The notes under the pieces are model-generated. The model was not told the origin of the DNA, made no database searches, and worked only from the letters and a program-made list of their open reading frames with translations. 64,000 nt of DNA from JAJFJD01 sp965228425 (lineage in GTDB: Bacteria; Pseudomonadota; Alphaproteobacteria; UBA8366). Every line of letters begins with the position of its first letter. Position 1 is the stretch's first letter. The translations under genes and the position numbers were made by a program. The stretch lies in assembly GCA_965228425.1 (NCBI GenBank), contig OZ245815.1, positions 4,216,001-4,280,000 on the forward strand. The letters are read 5' to 3'. Positions 24,503 through 34,226 of this stretch are shown piece by piece.

Positions 24503-25957
24503 ATGAGATCGAGACGGAATGCAATCATCGCCTGGTTGATGACGCTCATTCCTTTGACCGCCTGCCAAGCGGCGGATGACACTGGGATTGTGGTTCACGT
24601 CACCCCCGACAAAAACCTTGCCAAGCTGGTCGGCGACGCTGGCAACAATGCGAAATTCGTATTGGAACCCGGCGTCTATCGGGGTTACTCGCTCGAACCC
24701 AAGGATGGCCAACAATTTGTCGGCAAGAACGGCGCGATCCTAAACGGCGCAATGCTGTTGGAGAAGTGGACCCAGGAACGGCCGTTTTGGATTTTCGAAG
24801 GCCTGCCCAACCCGCTTCGGCCGCATGGCGATTGCCACGAAGATCATCCGGCTTGCCCGCATCGCGAGGATCTCTTCGTCGACAACAAGGTTTACAAGAG
24901 GGTCCTGAGCGTGGAGGACCTAAGTCCGGGAGCTTGGTACCGCGACGGGAACAAGGCGCTGCTTATCGAAGACCCGCGCGGCAAGCGTGTCGAAGTCAGC
25001 GTCGTCGGGCGCGCCTTCGGCGGCCGCGCCGCCGGCGTCACATTGCGCAACCTGATCGTCGAGAAATACGCATCGCAAGCGCAAGCCGGCGCGATCGATG
25101 CCCGCCACAGCACGAATTGGAAATTCGTCGACATAACCGCCCGTTGGAACCATGGCATTGGCCTTTTCATCGGCAATGGTACCCGGATCGAGAGAGGGCT
25201 GTTTACGGAGAATGGCCAGATGGGGCTTGGCGGGGTCGGCGACGATGTGGTCATCGACGGACCCGAAATTTCATACAACAATTACGCCGGGTTCCATTAC
25301 GAGTGGGAATCCGGCGGTTTCAAATTCGTCAAGTCGCGCGGCATGATCGTTCGGAACGCGTGCGTGCACCACAACAACGGCGTCGGTATGTGGAACGATA
25401 TCGACAATATCGACACGCTTTTCGAAAACAACAAGGTGTTCGACAATAACCGGATCGGTATTCTTCAGGAGATTTCCTACGCGGCGACGATCCGCAACAA
25501 TATCGTCGCCCGTAACGCCAGCGACCGGGACGGCTGGATGTGGGGGTCGAATATCCTGGTCCAGAACAGCAAGAATGTCGAAGTCTACGGCAACATCGTG
25601 GAGGTCGCCCCCACCTTCGGGAACGGAATCGGCATCATTCACCAAAATCGGGGCGACGGCGAGCATGGCCGCTACGTCAGCCAAAACAACCGCATTTACA
25701 ATAACCGCATAATCCATACGGGCGTTCACGGCCGCAGCGGGTTCGCGGTTGATTATGAACAGGAATGGTTTCGCGCGAACCACAACAATGTGTTCGACGC
25801 AAATACCTACGTCATACCGAATCCGAAGGCCAAGTATTGGCGGACGATCGACCATGTCGATACATGGGACGCCTTTCGAAAGTTGGGCATGGAACCAGGC
25901 GGCCGCATCATCGTGCGGCAGAGCGAGCCGATGGCTCTTTCCTGCACGAAGGGATAA
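24503..25957 (+). CDS. Right-handed parallel beta-helix lipoprotein (putative polysaccharide lyase or C5-epimerase)
   Basis: 484 aa. The N-terminus has basic residues, a hydrophobic core (AIIAWLMTLIPL) and a lipobox-like LTAC, predicting an exported lipoprotein lipidated at about Cys21. From about residue 160 onward short strands with Asn ladders recur (NNYAG, NNGVGMWND, NNKVFDNNRIGI, NNIVARN, NNRIYNNRI), the mark of a right-handed parallel beta-helix of the PbH1/NosD/pectate-lyase type. Such proteins in glycan loci are lyases, hydrolases or mannuronan C5-epimerases. With a GDP-mannuronate-forming dehydrogenase in the locus, epimerisation or cleavage of a uronic polymer is plausible. ATG 24503 has a strong GGAGG site 5 bp upstream. 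Confidence 0.82.
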   Translation: MRSRRNAIIAWLMTLIPLTACQAADDTGIVVHVTPDKNLAKLVGDAGNNAKFVLEPGVYRGYSLEPKDGQQFVGKNGAILNGAMLLEKWTQERPFWIFEGLPNPLRPHGDCHEDHPACPHREDLFVDNKVYKRVLSVEDLSPGAWYRDGNKALLIEDPRGKRVEVSVVGRAFGGRAAGVTLRNLIVEKYASQAQAGAIDARHSTNWKFVDITARWNHGIGLFIGNGTRIERGLFTENGQMGLGGVGDDVVIDGPEISYNNYAGFHYEWESGGFKFVKSRGMIVRNACVHHNNGVGMWNDIDNIDTLFENNKVFDNNRIGILQEISYAATIRNNIVARNASDRDGWMWGSNILVQNSKNVEVYGNIVEVAPTFGNGIGIIHQNRGDGEHGRYVSQNNRIYNNRIIHTGVHGRSGFAVDYEQEWFRANHNNVFDANTYVIPNPKAKYWRTIDHVDTWDAFRKLGMEPGGRIIVRQSEPMALSCTKG

Positions 25958-25991
25958 AAAAACTGCGCCCGCGGGACTTTCCCACGGGCGC
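25956..25991 (-). terminator. Intrinsic terminator for the class III aminotransferase gene
   Basis: Arms 25965-25975 and 25981-25991 (11 bp with one mismatch), loop ACTTT. On the minus strand the hairpin is followed by AGTTTTTTA, so it terminates leftward transcription from 27427. The plus-strand beta-helix gene ends at its edge (25957), and there is no T-run on that strand. Confidence 0.75.
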
Positions 25992-26050
25992 CTGGAAACC
26001 TTGCCTGGCCGGAAACCTAACCGACCGTGGCATCAATTGGTCCTACCTAA

Positions 26051-27427
26051 TCAGCTCGCCATCTTGAGCAAGTGACCGACCAGGAACTGGCTGATGCCGT
26101 CCGGGAAACGGTGCGCATCCTTTAGAACCGAGTCGAAAGAGTTGAGGAAGTATTGAACATCTTCCTCGCTCATCGCATAGGGCGGATGCATGCGAAGCAT
26201 GTTCTTTTGCCGGGCCGGCGCGGTGAGAATCCGATGCTTTTTCATCAGCTCCATCATCATCATGTGGCCCAGCAGCCCCTTACGGGCGAGCAAGTTACCG
26301 CTAAATTTCTGCGTGATGGCTTTCGGCGCCTGCATTTCGATGCCGATCAGCATTCCATGGCCGCGCACCGCAGCGATCATGCTGTACTTTTTCTGCAGTT
26401 CCTTCAGGCCATCGAGGAGCATTTGGCCGGTCGTCGACGCCTTTTCCAGCAGCCCGTCTTCTTCGATGATGTGAAGGGTCGCGAGGCCGGCGCCCATGGC
26501 GAAGTCATTTTCCATGAAGGTCGAGCGATGCACGAACACGCCCTGGCGATCGTAGGCCTGGGCATGCAGTTCGTCGCTCGCCAGGACTGCGCCAACCGGC
26601 ACGACGCCTCCGCTCATCGCTTTTGAAACCAGCAGCAAATCCGGAACCACACCGAAGTAATCGGACGCGAACATCTTACCCGTACGGCCATAGCCGCAGA
26701 GGATTTCGTCGATGATGAATACGGTACCATGCTCGGTGCAGAGCGAACGTGCGCCGGCGAAATACTCATCCGACAACGGTTCCACCGTGGAACCTCGGAT
26801 CGGCTCAACGATCAATGCCGCCACGTCGCCCTTCTTGATCTCCTCCTCCAGCCGGTTGAGATCGTTGCGCGGCAACTGAATACAGCCCGGCAGCATCGGA
26901 CCCAGGCCCGCCGCCAAATCGATAGCCCCTTCGTCGGTCGAGGTCACGGACATCGCACCATAGCTATTGCCGTGATAATCACCATCGAGATAGATGATCC
27001 GCGGGCGGCCGGTGACCTTGCGGGCAAACTTCAACGCCGCTTCAACGGTCTCGGCGCCGGCATTGGTGAAAATCGACTTATTCAGGTCGGCCGGCGCTCG
27101 CTGGGCCAACGCCTCGGCCAATAACCCGGCCAAAAGATGCGGATTGCGATTGATGATACCGGGCGGACTGATGTCATACAGTTGCCGCATAACATCGAGC
27201 ATGCGCGGATTGTTGCGCCCAAGCACGAACACGCCGCTGCCGGCATCGAGATCAAGATAGCGCTCGCCGTTCTCGTCAAACAAATGAGCCCCGCTCGCGC
27301 TCACGAAATGTTTGTCGAAACCAATGCGCTTAGCCGTATGGACCACCCAAGGGTTCACATACTGCTCGTAGAGGTCGAATTTCTCGAACCGTCGCGATTC
27401 GATCAAAGACGCAATATCAAAAGCCAC
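26051..27427 (-). CDS. Class III (ornithine/GABA-type) PLP aminotransferase
   Basis: 458 aa, the usual length. PLP-site features: NAGAETVEAALKFAR (122-136), the YHGNSYGAMS loop, IIDEILCGYGRTG (238-250) and VSKAMSGG with Lys269 as Schiff-base residue. GTG 27427 has a strong GGGGAGA site 6 bp upstream. Class III enzymes transaminate omega- or alpha-amino groups of small amino acids, not usually nucleotide sugars, so it is unusual among sugar genes. It may provide the amino acid activated by the adenylating ligase at 10867-12468 (inference only). It is monocistronic on the minus strand with its own terminator. Confidence 0.9.
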   Translation of the reverse strand: MAFDIASLIESRRFEKFDLYEQYVNPWVVHTAKRIGFDKHFVSASGAHLFDENGERYLDLDAGSGVFVLGRNNPRMLDVMRQLYDISPPGIINRNPHLLAGLLAEALAQRAPADLNKSIFTNAGAETVEAALKFARKVTGRPRIIYLDGDYHGNSYGAMSVTSTDEGAIDLAAGLGPMLPGCIQLPRNDLNRLEEEIKKGDVAALIVEPIRGSTVEPLSDEYFAGARSLCTEHGTVFIIDEILCGYGRTGKMFASDYFGVVPDLLLVSKAMSGGVVPVGAVLASDELHAQAYDRQGVFVHRSTFMENDFAMGAGLATLHIIEEDGLLEKASTTGQMLLDGLKELQKKYSMIAAVRGHGMLIGIEMQAPKAITQKFSGNLLARKGLLGHMMMMELMKKHRILTAPARQKNMLRMHPPYAMSEEDVQYFLNSFDSVLKDAHRFPDGISQFLVGHLLKMAS

Positions 27428-28243
27428 CGAGACTCTCCCCGAACGTCAATTCAATTCACACAACAGCCCACCGCCGACCAGCTAAATCCACCGGAAGGCT
27501 TTGCGCCGGACCCTTCCCAATAATCGTGCTGCCTTTCTTGATAAGAACCACGTCGGTGCGGCCTCTATTTTCGAACGATGACATCGAATATTGGGTGCTC
27601 ACTCGACAGTTCGGACGATCCCCAAACAGCCCATAGCGGCTTAATTTTTATAACATAGAGGACCGCCCCGCTGCGATGCACCATAAGTGGTATCTTTTCG
27701 GAGATAGCCGCCGCTCATCTGCCTGCACGCACCGCGCACCGGCGTGCGAAACATGAAGTGGATCATTAAGCCACATGGAACCGCGGCGAATTTCGCCGCC
27801 AGGCGCTAATGGTTAATCATCCGAAGAAAACCGTCGATGGATCGCGGAGCATTTCGACTGCGTCGCAACGCGAAGAAGGGCCGCTTTCTCCTAACGAGGT
27901 ACAGCTTCATTGCCAATGTATCGATTCATCCGCATGACAAGATAGTGGTCGTCAGCGATCAACAAACGGACTAACACCTTTCAGCGAAACGCTAGCCTCA
28001 CCCCCATAAAATGCACTTTTACGTGTAATTTATGGAAATAATACTACTTTTTAGGGCTACGTCTATCACCGAGAGCCTAATTGCCGGATCGATCGAGAAT
28101 CACGATAGTGGGTCGGAAAGAGGCCATAAACACAATAGCTTAATTGATTTGTGATACGCCTACGCATCAATGGATCAGATTTCCCACATTACCGCAGCAA
28201 TGACACTTATATAATCGGCCCGGAAGGCGGAGAAAAACTTCAA
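27428..28243. other. Long intergenic region (816 bp), no gene recognised
   Basis: This separates a minus-strand aminotransferase from a plus-strand glycosyltransferase, so it should hold divergent promoters. An almost perfect palindrome, arms GCGGCGAA/TTCGCCGC around one T, lies at 27783-27799. The last 250 bp are AT-rich. A 45-codon frame at 27837-27974 is open but has no ribosome site or recognisable similarity. Confidence 0.4.
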
Positions 28244-29473
28244 ATGCGAATTTTAATGCTCAATAACAAATACCTCTTGCACGGCGGCGAAGAGGTCGTC
28301 TTCCAGAACGAAATCAAGTTGCTCCGCGGGTTCGGCTGCACGGTGGACACCTTCGTTCAAGACAATGAGCGGGTCGCCGAACTCGGAAAGTTAAAGACCA
28401 GCCTTCGCGCAATTTGGTCGTCGGAAAGCTACCAGCAGGTCCGCAAGATGCTGCAGGCGGAAAAATACGATGCGGTTCACGTGCACAATCATCTGCCGCT
28501 GCTATCGCCCTCGGTCTACTACGCCGCGCGGGCGGAAGGTGTTCCCGTGGTTCAAACACTTCACAACTACAGACTCATGTGCCCGGTCGGGACATTTTTC
28601 CGGAACGGCTCGGTCTGCGAGGATTGCCTGAACAAATTTGTCCCATGGAACGGCGTCTATCACGGTTGTTACCGCGACAGCCGCGGCGCCACCGCGGTGG
28701 TGGCGGCGATGTTGGGGCTGCACCGGGGCATCGGAACGTGGCGAAACCTGGTCGATGCCTATATCGTCCTATCGGAGTTCCAGCGACGCAAATTCATCGA
28801 TGTCGGACTGCCTGAGGACAAGGTGTATCTCAAACCAAATTTCCTAGCCGAACCACCCGCAGCAAAACCGGGCGGCGGCGGCTATGCGATTTTCGTTGGC
28901 AGGATCTGCGAGGAAAAAGGTGTCCGGACGCTACTGAACGCTTGGCGCAAAATCGGATCGAAGCTGCCGCTCAAGATTTGCGGAACCGGGCCGCTTACCG
29001 AGGAAGTGGAACAGGCTGTCAAAGACATCGACGGCGTCGAGTATCTCGGCTTCCAAGAGCAGCCGCAGATTTACGAGCTTATTGGCAATGCGGACTGTAT
29101 CGTACTGCCATCGCAATGGTACGAAGGGCAGCCGGTCGTCGTGATCGAAGCGCTTGCCCTCGGCACGCCTCTGGTCGTTTCGAAAATCGGGCCGATCCCG
29201 GAATTTATCGACGACAAAAAGTCGGGCCTTTTGTTCGATACCGGCGACGCAGACGATCTGGCGGCAAAAATCGAATGGTTGTTGGAGCACCGGGACAAAC
29301 TTCCCGAAATGCGGGCCAACGCCCGTAACACGTTCGAGGAACGACATACGCCGGAACGCAATTTCGCAATATTCAAGGACATTTACCGGGCGGCGAAACG
29401 GCGGCGCGGCGACAGCAGTGACGTCGCGGCAAACACCGAGATCCAGCCCAAAGCAGAATCGTCCAACCTCTAA
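28244..29473 (+). CDS. Glycosyltransferase family 4
   Basis: 409 aa GT-B enzyme. It opens MRILMLNNKYLLHGGEEVV, the N-terminal pattern of GT4 proteins, with VHNHLPLLSPS and TLHNYRLMCPVGT lining the acceptor domain. The C-terminal donor domain has FVGRICEEKGVRTLL, a CGTGPL loop and EALALGTPLVVSKIGPIPE with the EX7E-type arrangement. A run of cysteines near residues 125-145 (CEDCLNKF..GCYRDS) is typical of a subgroup of these enzymes. ATG 28244 has GGAG 10 bp upstream; earlier in-frame starts are unlikely. It heads the glycosyltransferase-polymerase-flippase set, 22 bp before the polymerase. Confidence 0.92.
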   Translation: MRILMLNNKYLLHGGEEVVFQNEIKLLRGFGCTVDTFVQDNERVAELGKLKTSLRAIWSSESYQQVRKMLQAEKYDAVHVHNHLPLLSPSVYYAARAEGVPVVQTLHNYRLMCPVGTFFRNGSVCEDCLNKFVPWNGVYHGCYRDSRGATAVVAAMLGLHRGIGTWRNLVDAYIVLSEFQRRKFIDVGLPEDKVYLKPNFLAEPPAAKPGGGGYAIFVGRICEEKGVRTLLNAWRKIGSKLPLKICGTGPLTEEVEQAVKDIDGVEYLGFQEQPQIYELIGNADCIVLPSQWYEGQPVVVIEALALGTPLVVSKIGPIPEFIDDKKSGLLFDTGDADDLAAKIEWLLEHRDKLPEMRANARNTFEERHTPERNFAIFKDIYRAAKRRRGDSSDVAANTEIQPKAESSNL

Positions 29474-29495
29474 CTCCGGGGCGACGGGAAACGAA

Positions 29496-30845
29496 ATGAC
29501 AACCGACATCAACAAGATCGCCCTATGGTGTTTGGGCGCCCTGCTGATGGGCTATGCTTTTCTGAGCAAAGGGTTCGCCTATCTCGGCGTGCCGCCGCTG
29601 TTCATCGGTGAGATTGCGCTGGCGGTCATACTGGCCGCCACATTGTTGGGCGGGCCCAACCTGCGTATTTTCCGGGCGCCGCTATGTTGGATACTTGTCA
29701 TATTCCTGATGTGGCAAGTCGCAATGGTCTTTACCGGCCCACCGGCGAAAATCATGATCATCCTGCGGGACAGTGTGATTTGGGGGTATGCGATCTTTGC
29801 CTTTATCACCGCGGGGTTGCTGCTGCGGACGCAAAGTATCGGCAAGGCGGTGCAATGGTACGGTTGGTGGTTTCCGTGGTTTATCGTCTGGTCACCGATC
29901 GGATATTTCCTATTTGTCCGCATTCACGGAAGCGCGCCCGATCTCTCGGAGGTTCGAACCGACATCGGCCTCTTGTTCCTGAAGCCCGGCGACCTTGGCG
30001 TCCATCTCGCCGGTGCCGCGGCGTTTTTGGCCTTGGGCCTGCATCGAACGTTCCCGGCGCGCAGCTTGAAATTGCTTAACTATAAGGAACTGTTTTGGTG
30101 GTGTGCGCTGGCGGCCGGCGTTATCGCCATGGGGTCCCGGAACCGCGGCGGACTGTTGTCCGTGCTTGTCGCTGTAACCATCGTCTTCCTGCTCCGCCCG
30201 AACAACCGCCTCCGAAACTTCATCTTGCCGGCTGCGCTGGTTGGACTGATGTTCGTCGCTTTCGATGTTCGCATACCGATTGGCGGCGAGCGGGAAATTT
30301 CCGTGCAACAGATTGCCTCGAATATCGAGAGCATCTTCGTCGGCACGGAGCGCCGGGAACTGTCGGAAACATCCAGTTGGCGCATCAAGTGGTGGCAACA
30401 AATTCTCAACGATACCGTCTACGGGGAGAATTTTTGGACAGGCGTGGGTTACGGCGCCGACATTGCGAGCCGGCATGGATTTGCGGACCGGACCGGCAAC
30501 CGAAGTCCGCATAACGGCCATCTGACGTTATTGGCGCGATCGGGTGTACCGGGGCTGGCTTTGTGGCTCATTTTGATCGGGGCTTTGTATATAAGTCTAT
30601 TTCGCTGTTTCCTTCGGGCCCAACATGACGGCAACAAGGTCCGCGCGGATTTGAACATTTGGTTGATGGCGTATTTGTCCGCCTTTTTTATCAACACATC
30701 CGTCGACGTCTATTTGGAGGGGCCGCAAGGCGGTATCTGGTTCTGGTCGGTCGTCGGATTCACACTCGCTTTCGTCTATTCCCAAGAATTGCACAACAAT
30801 CGGCGCATAGAACCGACAGCCGCGAATTATTCGGTTCGGCAATAG
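29496..30845 (+). CDS. O-antigen ligase/polymerase family protein (Wzy/WaaL-like)
   Basis: 449 aa with about 11-12 predicted transmembrane helices. A large periplasmic loop (about residues 255-340) leads to the Wzy_C-like motif SPHNGHLTLLARSGVPGL, whose His is conserved in ligases and polymerases. It either polymerises lipid-linked repeat units or ligates them to an acceptor on the periplasmic side; sequence alone cannot decide. ATG 29496 is chosen because it starts the first hydrophobic segment shortly after; the frame is open far upstream inside the glycosyltransferase gene, but in the wrong frame there. It is followed by a flippase after 39 bp. It is the only Wzy-type protein seen in the window. 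Confidence 0.88.
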   Translation: MTTDINKIALWCLGALLMGYAFLSKGFAYLGVPPLFIGEIALAVILAATLLGGPNLRIFRAPLCWILVIFLMWQVAMVFTGPPAKIMIILRDSVIWGYAIFAFITAGLLLRTQSIGKAVQWYGWWFPWFIVWSPIGYFLFVRIHGSAPDLSEVRTDIGLLFLKPGDLGVHLAGAAAFLALGLHRTFPARSLKLLNYKELFWWCALAAGVIAMGSRNRGGLLSVLVAVTIVFLLRPNNRLRNFILPAALVGLMFVAFDVRIPIGGEREISVQQIASNIESIFVGTERRELSETSSWRIKWWQQILNDTVYGENFWTGVGYGADIASRHGFADRTGNRSPHNGHLTLLARSGVPGLALWLILIGALYISLFRCFLRAQHDGNKVRADLNIWLMAYLSAFFINTSVDVYLEGPQGGIWFWSVVGFTLAFVYSQELHNNRRIEPTAANYSVRQ

Positions 30846-30884
30846 GCCGCACCGAATCTACAACCGCATAAAAAATTTATTGGC

Positions 30885-32207
30885 ATGAACAGCGAGACAC
30901 CGCCGGCACGACCCGCGCACAGCGGCAGAGGCCTTTACAGTAAGGCCCAAGCCCTGTTGCACCGGCATCGGCACATGAATTGGGCGATGCTCGATCAAGG
31001 CATGGTCAGCGGGTTCAATTTCATAACCGGCCTAATCTTGGCTCGCTATCTTGGCTTGGCAGAGTTTGGCCGATTTACCCTCGCTTGGATGACAATCGAA
31101 TTCCTGCTCACCTTCCAGCAGTGCCTGATCGTCGCGCCGATGATGAGCATCGGTCCTAAAACCGATCCCACGCAACAACGCAAATATTTCGGAGCCGTCC
31201 TGGCGCAGCAAGGTCTATTCGCCGCCGCAAGCCTGTTGCTCTTTTTCGGCTGCATCATGCTGGCGCATTCGTTGCAGCCGGATTGGACGCTCGGCGAAAT
31301 GATCCTGCCGCTGCTCGTGGCCGGTTTCGCGGTGCAGTTTCAAAACTATTTCCGCCGCTATCTGTTCACGAATGACCGTGGCAAGTTCGCGTTCCTAATT
31401 GACTTGATCCGATATCCCGGCCAGGCCGCGGTGTTGCTCGCCCTCATGCTCACGACATCGTTGGACGCCACCGATGCCCTCTGGGTTTATGCCGCCACAT
31501 CGGGCGCGGCAGCGGCCATCGGCGTTCTGCTATTGGACAGGGTCGAGTGGGACTATGACCTGTTCCTCACCACCTTGCGACGGCACTGGGAGTTTGCGGA
31601 ATGGTTCCTGCTGTCCGAGGTCATGCGATGGGGAACGATCAATCTCTTTTTCGCTGTCGCCGGCGCGGTTCTCGGGACCGTCGCGGTCGGCGCGATCCGC
31701 GCGGCCCAACTCGTCCTCGGCTTCTGCAATATCTTGATCTTCGGAATCGAAAACTTCGCCATCGTTCGTGCGTCCCAGCACTATCGCGAAGGCGGCGCAT
31801 CGGCCTTGCTGACCTACATCAAGCGATTGACATTCTACGGTGGTTTGCTTGTCGGCGCGATCGCGCTCATCGCCGCCGTGGCGCCCGGCTTCTGGCTTAG
31901 CCTTATCAAATCCGAATATATGGATTATGGCTATATCGTAGTCTGGTGGTCGGCGCTGCACCTTGTGCTTTTCCTTGGCACGCCCTTGGACTTTGGTCTC
32001 AGAACGATCGAACGCACACGGACCATATTCTGGGCTTCCCTCGCGAGCGCAATCGTCTCCGTGATTTGCGTCTATCCCTTTATCAACTATTTTGGCATCA
32101 CCGGTGCGATGGCCGGCATTCTACTGATCCAGATTGTCAAATTCCTGTTGCTGATCCACGGCTTCCGGCTCCGCCTAACGGAACTGACAGCAAGACCGGC
32201 GGCATAA
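30885..32207 (+). CDS. Wzx-type oligosaccharide flippase (third)
   Basis: 440 aa polytopic PST-family transporter. Its opening NWAMLDQGMVSGFNFITGL followed by LARYLGLAEFGRFTLAW closely parallels the flippase at 15359-16687, marking a paralogous pair about 15.5 kb apart. Both have a hydrophilic N-terminal tail and the FRRYLFTNDR/FRRYFFACDR cytoplasmic loop. Located 39 bp downstream of the Wzy/WaaL-like gene and after a GT4 gene, it is the natural flippase for that assembly line. It is convergent with the GMC oxidoreductase gene, with 34 bp between stops and no clear terminator. Confidence 0.9.
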   Translation: MNSETPPARPAHSGRGLYSKAQALLHRHRHMNWAMLDQGMVSGFNFITGLILARYLGLAEFGRFTLAWMTIEFLLTFQQCLIVAPMMSIGPKTDPTQQRKYFGAVLAQQGLFAAASLLLFFGCIMLAHSLQPDWTLGEMILPLLVAGFAVQFQNYFRRYLFTNDRGKFAFLIDLIRYPGQAAVLLALMLTTSLDATDALWVYAATSGAAAAIGVLLLDRVEWDYDLFLTTLRRHWEFAEWFLLSEVMRWGTINLFFAVAGAVLGTVAVGAIRAAQLVLGFCNILIFGIENFAIVRASQHYREGGASALLTYIKRLTFYGGLLVGAIALIAAVAPGFWLSLIKSEYMDYGYIVVWWSALHLVLFLGTPLDFGLRTIERTRTIFWASLASAIVSVICVYPFINYFGITGAMAGILLIQIVKFLLLIHGFRLRLTELTARPAA

Positions 32208-32241
32208 ACGCCGCCCTTCGTCGTCTCGGGGAAGGCTTGGC

Positions 32242-33873
32242 CTAGGCTGAACCCGGCATCGGGAGCTTAAGCTGTTCCTTCAGGTGATCGGAAAGACGGA
32301 GCGCCAGCGCCACGATCGTCATCGTCGGGAGATCGCTTCCTCCGGTCGTGAAGACCGAACTGCCGCCGATATAAAGATTTTCGATTCCATGCACGCGGCA
32401 GTTGGCATCCACGACGCCGCGCTTCGGATCGTCATGCATCCGTGTCGTTCCCATATGATGCCAGCCGATCAGCAGGTTCGACGGCCAATCGTTGTTGCTG
32501 TCGTCAACCATGGTGCCTGTAACCCGGCCGCGCCCGGACTTGGTGAGCTCTTCGTTGAAGATTTCCTGTCCGCGCCGCATCGTATATTTGTCCAGCTGGT
32601 TGAGTCGCCATTTGAGCTGGATGCGGTTCATGCCGAATTGATCCTTCTCCGGCCCAAGCGTCACACGGCTTTCCGGATCGGGCATCGGTTCGCAAAGATT
32701 CGCCATTTGCCGTTTCCCGATCATGCCCTGATGCTTCGATAGCCGCCCAATGACAACTGACGCCGTATTCGGGAAATCGGCGATCATGGTGCCGATGTTG
32801 CTCAGCCAGAAGGCAGGGGACGTATCGACGAACTGGTCCGGCAACGTCGTCTTGCGCATCGCCCGATAAACAGACTTGAGCGCTTCCGCGCCTTTCGATT
32901 CCTCGCCCTTGTAAACCGAAAGAATCCAGGCCTTGTAATTTAGCGTCCGCTCGGTCCGCTGCGTTTCCTCGGACAAGGCGATATTCGCCGCGATCGGCGA
33001 ATGGAAGAACGTGTATTGGACATCGTACAGGTTGGTCGATGTCGCGGAGCCATTGAACTCTACATTGCCGGTCTCAAGGCGGGGGTGTTCCATGAAGAAC
33101 CGCCCGACCAAGTCGTTCTGATTTCCCAACCCAGCCTTCTGTACGCCATTTGACGCCAGCAAGAGACGCGGGTTCTCTAACCCGCCGGACGCCAGAACGA
33201 ATTTTTTCGCCGATACCTTGAACCTATTCTCGGCCGTGGTCGCAACGTCTACGCCGACAATGGACGCGGCGTCGTGGCTAGCTTTGATGTCCTGGACATT
33301 CGCGTGCAGATACACTTCGATATTGTCCGCGGCCTTAATGTCATCGCCATGCGCGACACCGAACCGCCGCTCCTTGCTGAGCTGCGAAATTTGACTGGTA
33401 ATCCGACCCCCCGGCAGGTTGATGAGCGAGAGGTCTCTTTCCTCCATCTCATCCTTCCAGTCGTCCGGTTCGTACGTATTCGGGCCGACACTGCAGAGCG
33501 TGTGCGCGCGGTCGTAAAACGGGTCCAAGGTCTCTTTACCGAAGGGCCAGCCGCTATGCGGCACCCAGTCGCGGGCTTCGAAATCGATAGGATCGAACGG
33601 CCGACACCAGCCTCCCCAGCAATTCGTGCTGCCGCCGAAGTAACGGGATCGGATCGTATGAAGATCGCTGTACGGCAGTCCGGTGTTTTCGCCCTGATAC
33701 AGAAGCTGATTGGCCAAATCTAAGGAAAGGCCGCCGCTTTCCAGCACAATTACCTTGAGCGGCAAGCCAATCATCTCGCGCGCAATGGTAATGCCCGCAG
33801 CGCCGGCGCCGATGATGCAAATTTCCGCTTCCAGCTCGGTTCCGTCCGGCAAATTTCGTGCGTCAACGAACAT
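32242..33873 (-). CDS. GMC-family FAD-dependent oxidoreductase
   Basis: 543 aa. The N-terminal FAD motif is CIIGAGAAGITIAREM; the GMC pattern YFGGSTNCWGGWCRPFDP follows, then ASGGLENPRLLLAS and the C-terminal GWHHMGTTRM and GGSSVFTTGGSDLPTMTIVAL with the catalytic His region. It oxidises an alcohol, perhaps a sugar or cyclitol. ATG 33873 (MFVDARNLPDG) is chosen, since family members start with this motif; a GTG four codons upstream is possible. It has no partner in an operon and runs divergently from a NUDIX gene. A cytosolic or membrane-surface location is likely, as no signal peptide is visible. Substrate unknown. Confidence 0.88.
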   Translation of the reverse strand: MFVDARNLPDGTELEAEICIIGAGAAGITIAREMIGLPLKVIVLESGGLSLDLANQLLYQGENTGLPYSDLHTIRSRYFGGSTNCWGGWCRPFDPIDFEARDWVPHSGWPFGKETLDPFYDRAHTLCSVGPNTYEPDDWKDEMEERDLSLINLPGGRITSQISQLSKERRFGVAHGDDIKAADNIEVYLHANVQDIKASHDAASIVGVDVATTAENRFKVSAKKFVLASGGLENPRLLLASNGVQKAGLGNQNDLVGRFFMEHPRLETGNVEFNGSATSTNLYDVQYTFFHSPIAANIALSEETQRTERTLNYKAWILSVYKGEESKGAEALKSVYRAMRKTTLPDQFVDTSPAFWLSNIGTMIADFPNTASVVIGRLSKHQGMIGKRQMANLCEPMPDPESRVTLGPEKDQFGMNRIQLKWRLNQLDKYTMRRGQEIFNEELTKSGRGRVTGTMVDDSNNDWPSNLLIGWHHMGTTRMHDDPKRGVVDANCRVHGIENLYIGGSSVFTTGGSDLPTMTIVALALRLSDHLKEQLKLPMPGSA

Positions 33874-34226
33874 GCGGCAAGCCACCAGAGTTTTGATCCG
33901 GGATTGTCGATATATCAGCTGGCCGCCGCTGGAGCGTATCTGACGTTTCGTCTCTCATAATGCTGTCTTTGATAGTTGTCATGTCGAGTTGTGTGTATCG
34001 GCGACAATAATGGCGCGACCCTTAGTCCGGCACCTTTACCATGAAGAACCACGTTGCCCCGAGGTCTCTCTCCGAATTACCCAGCCGAATCATACCGATC
34101 GTAGTTCGCAAATGGTTGAAATTTAGTGTTTACTCGATCGAGATTATCGATCCCACCAACGCTTAGGCAGCAGCGCGCCCGCCAATCCCTTTGGGGCAAC
34201 GCCGCACGGCCTTATATTACGGGGAA
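33874..34226. other. Divergent intergenic region, GMC oxidoreductase / NUDIX protein
   Basis: 353 bp that must contain the promoters of both divergent genes. Moderately AT-rich; no ORF, strong hairpin or repeat was seen beyond a short ATCGATC-rich stretch near 34135-34152. Confidence 0.35.

Noticed and set aside
27837..27974. 45-codon frame in the 816-bp intergenic region
   Set aside because: No ribosome-binding site, no similarity recognised, and length within chance expectation.
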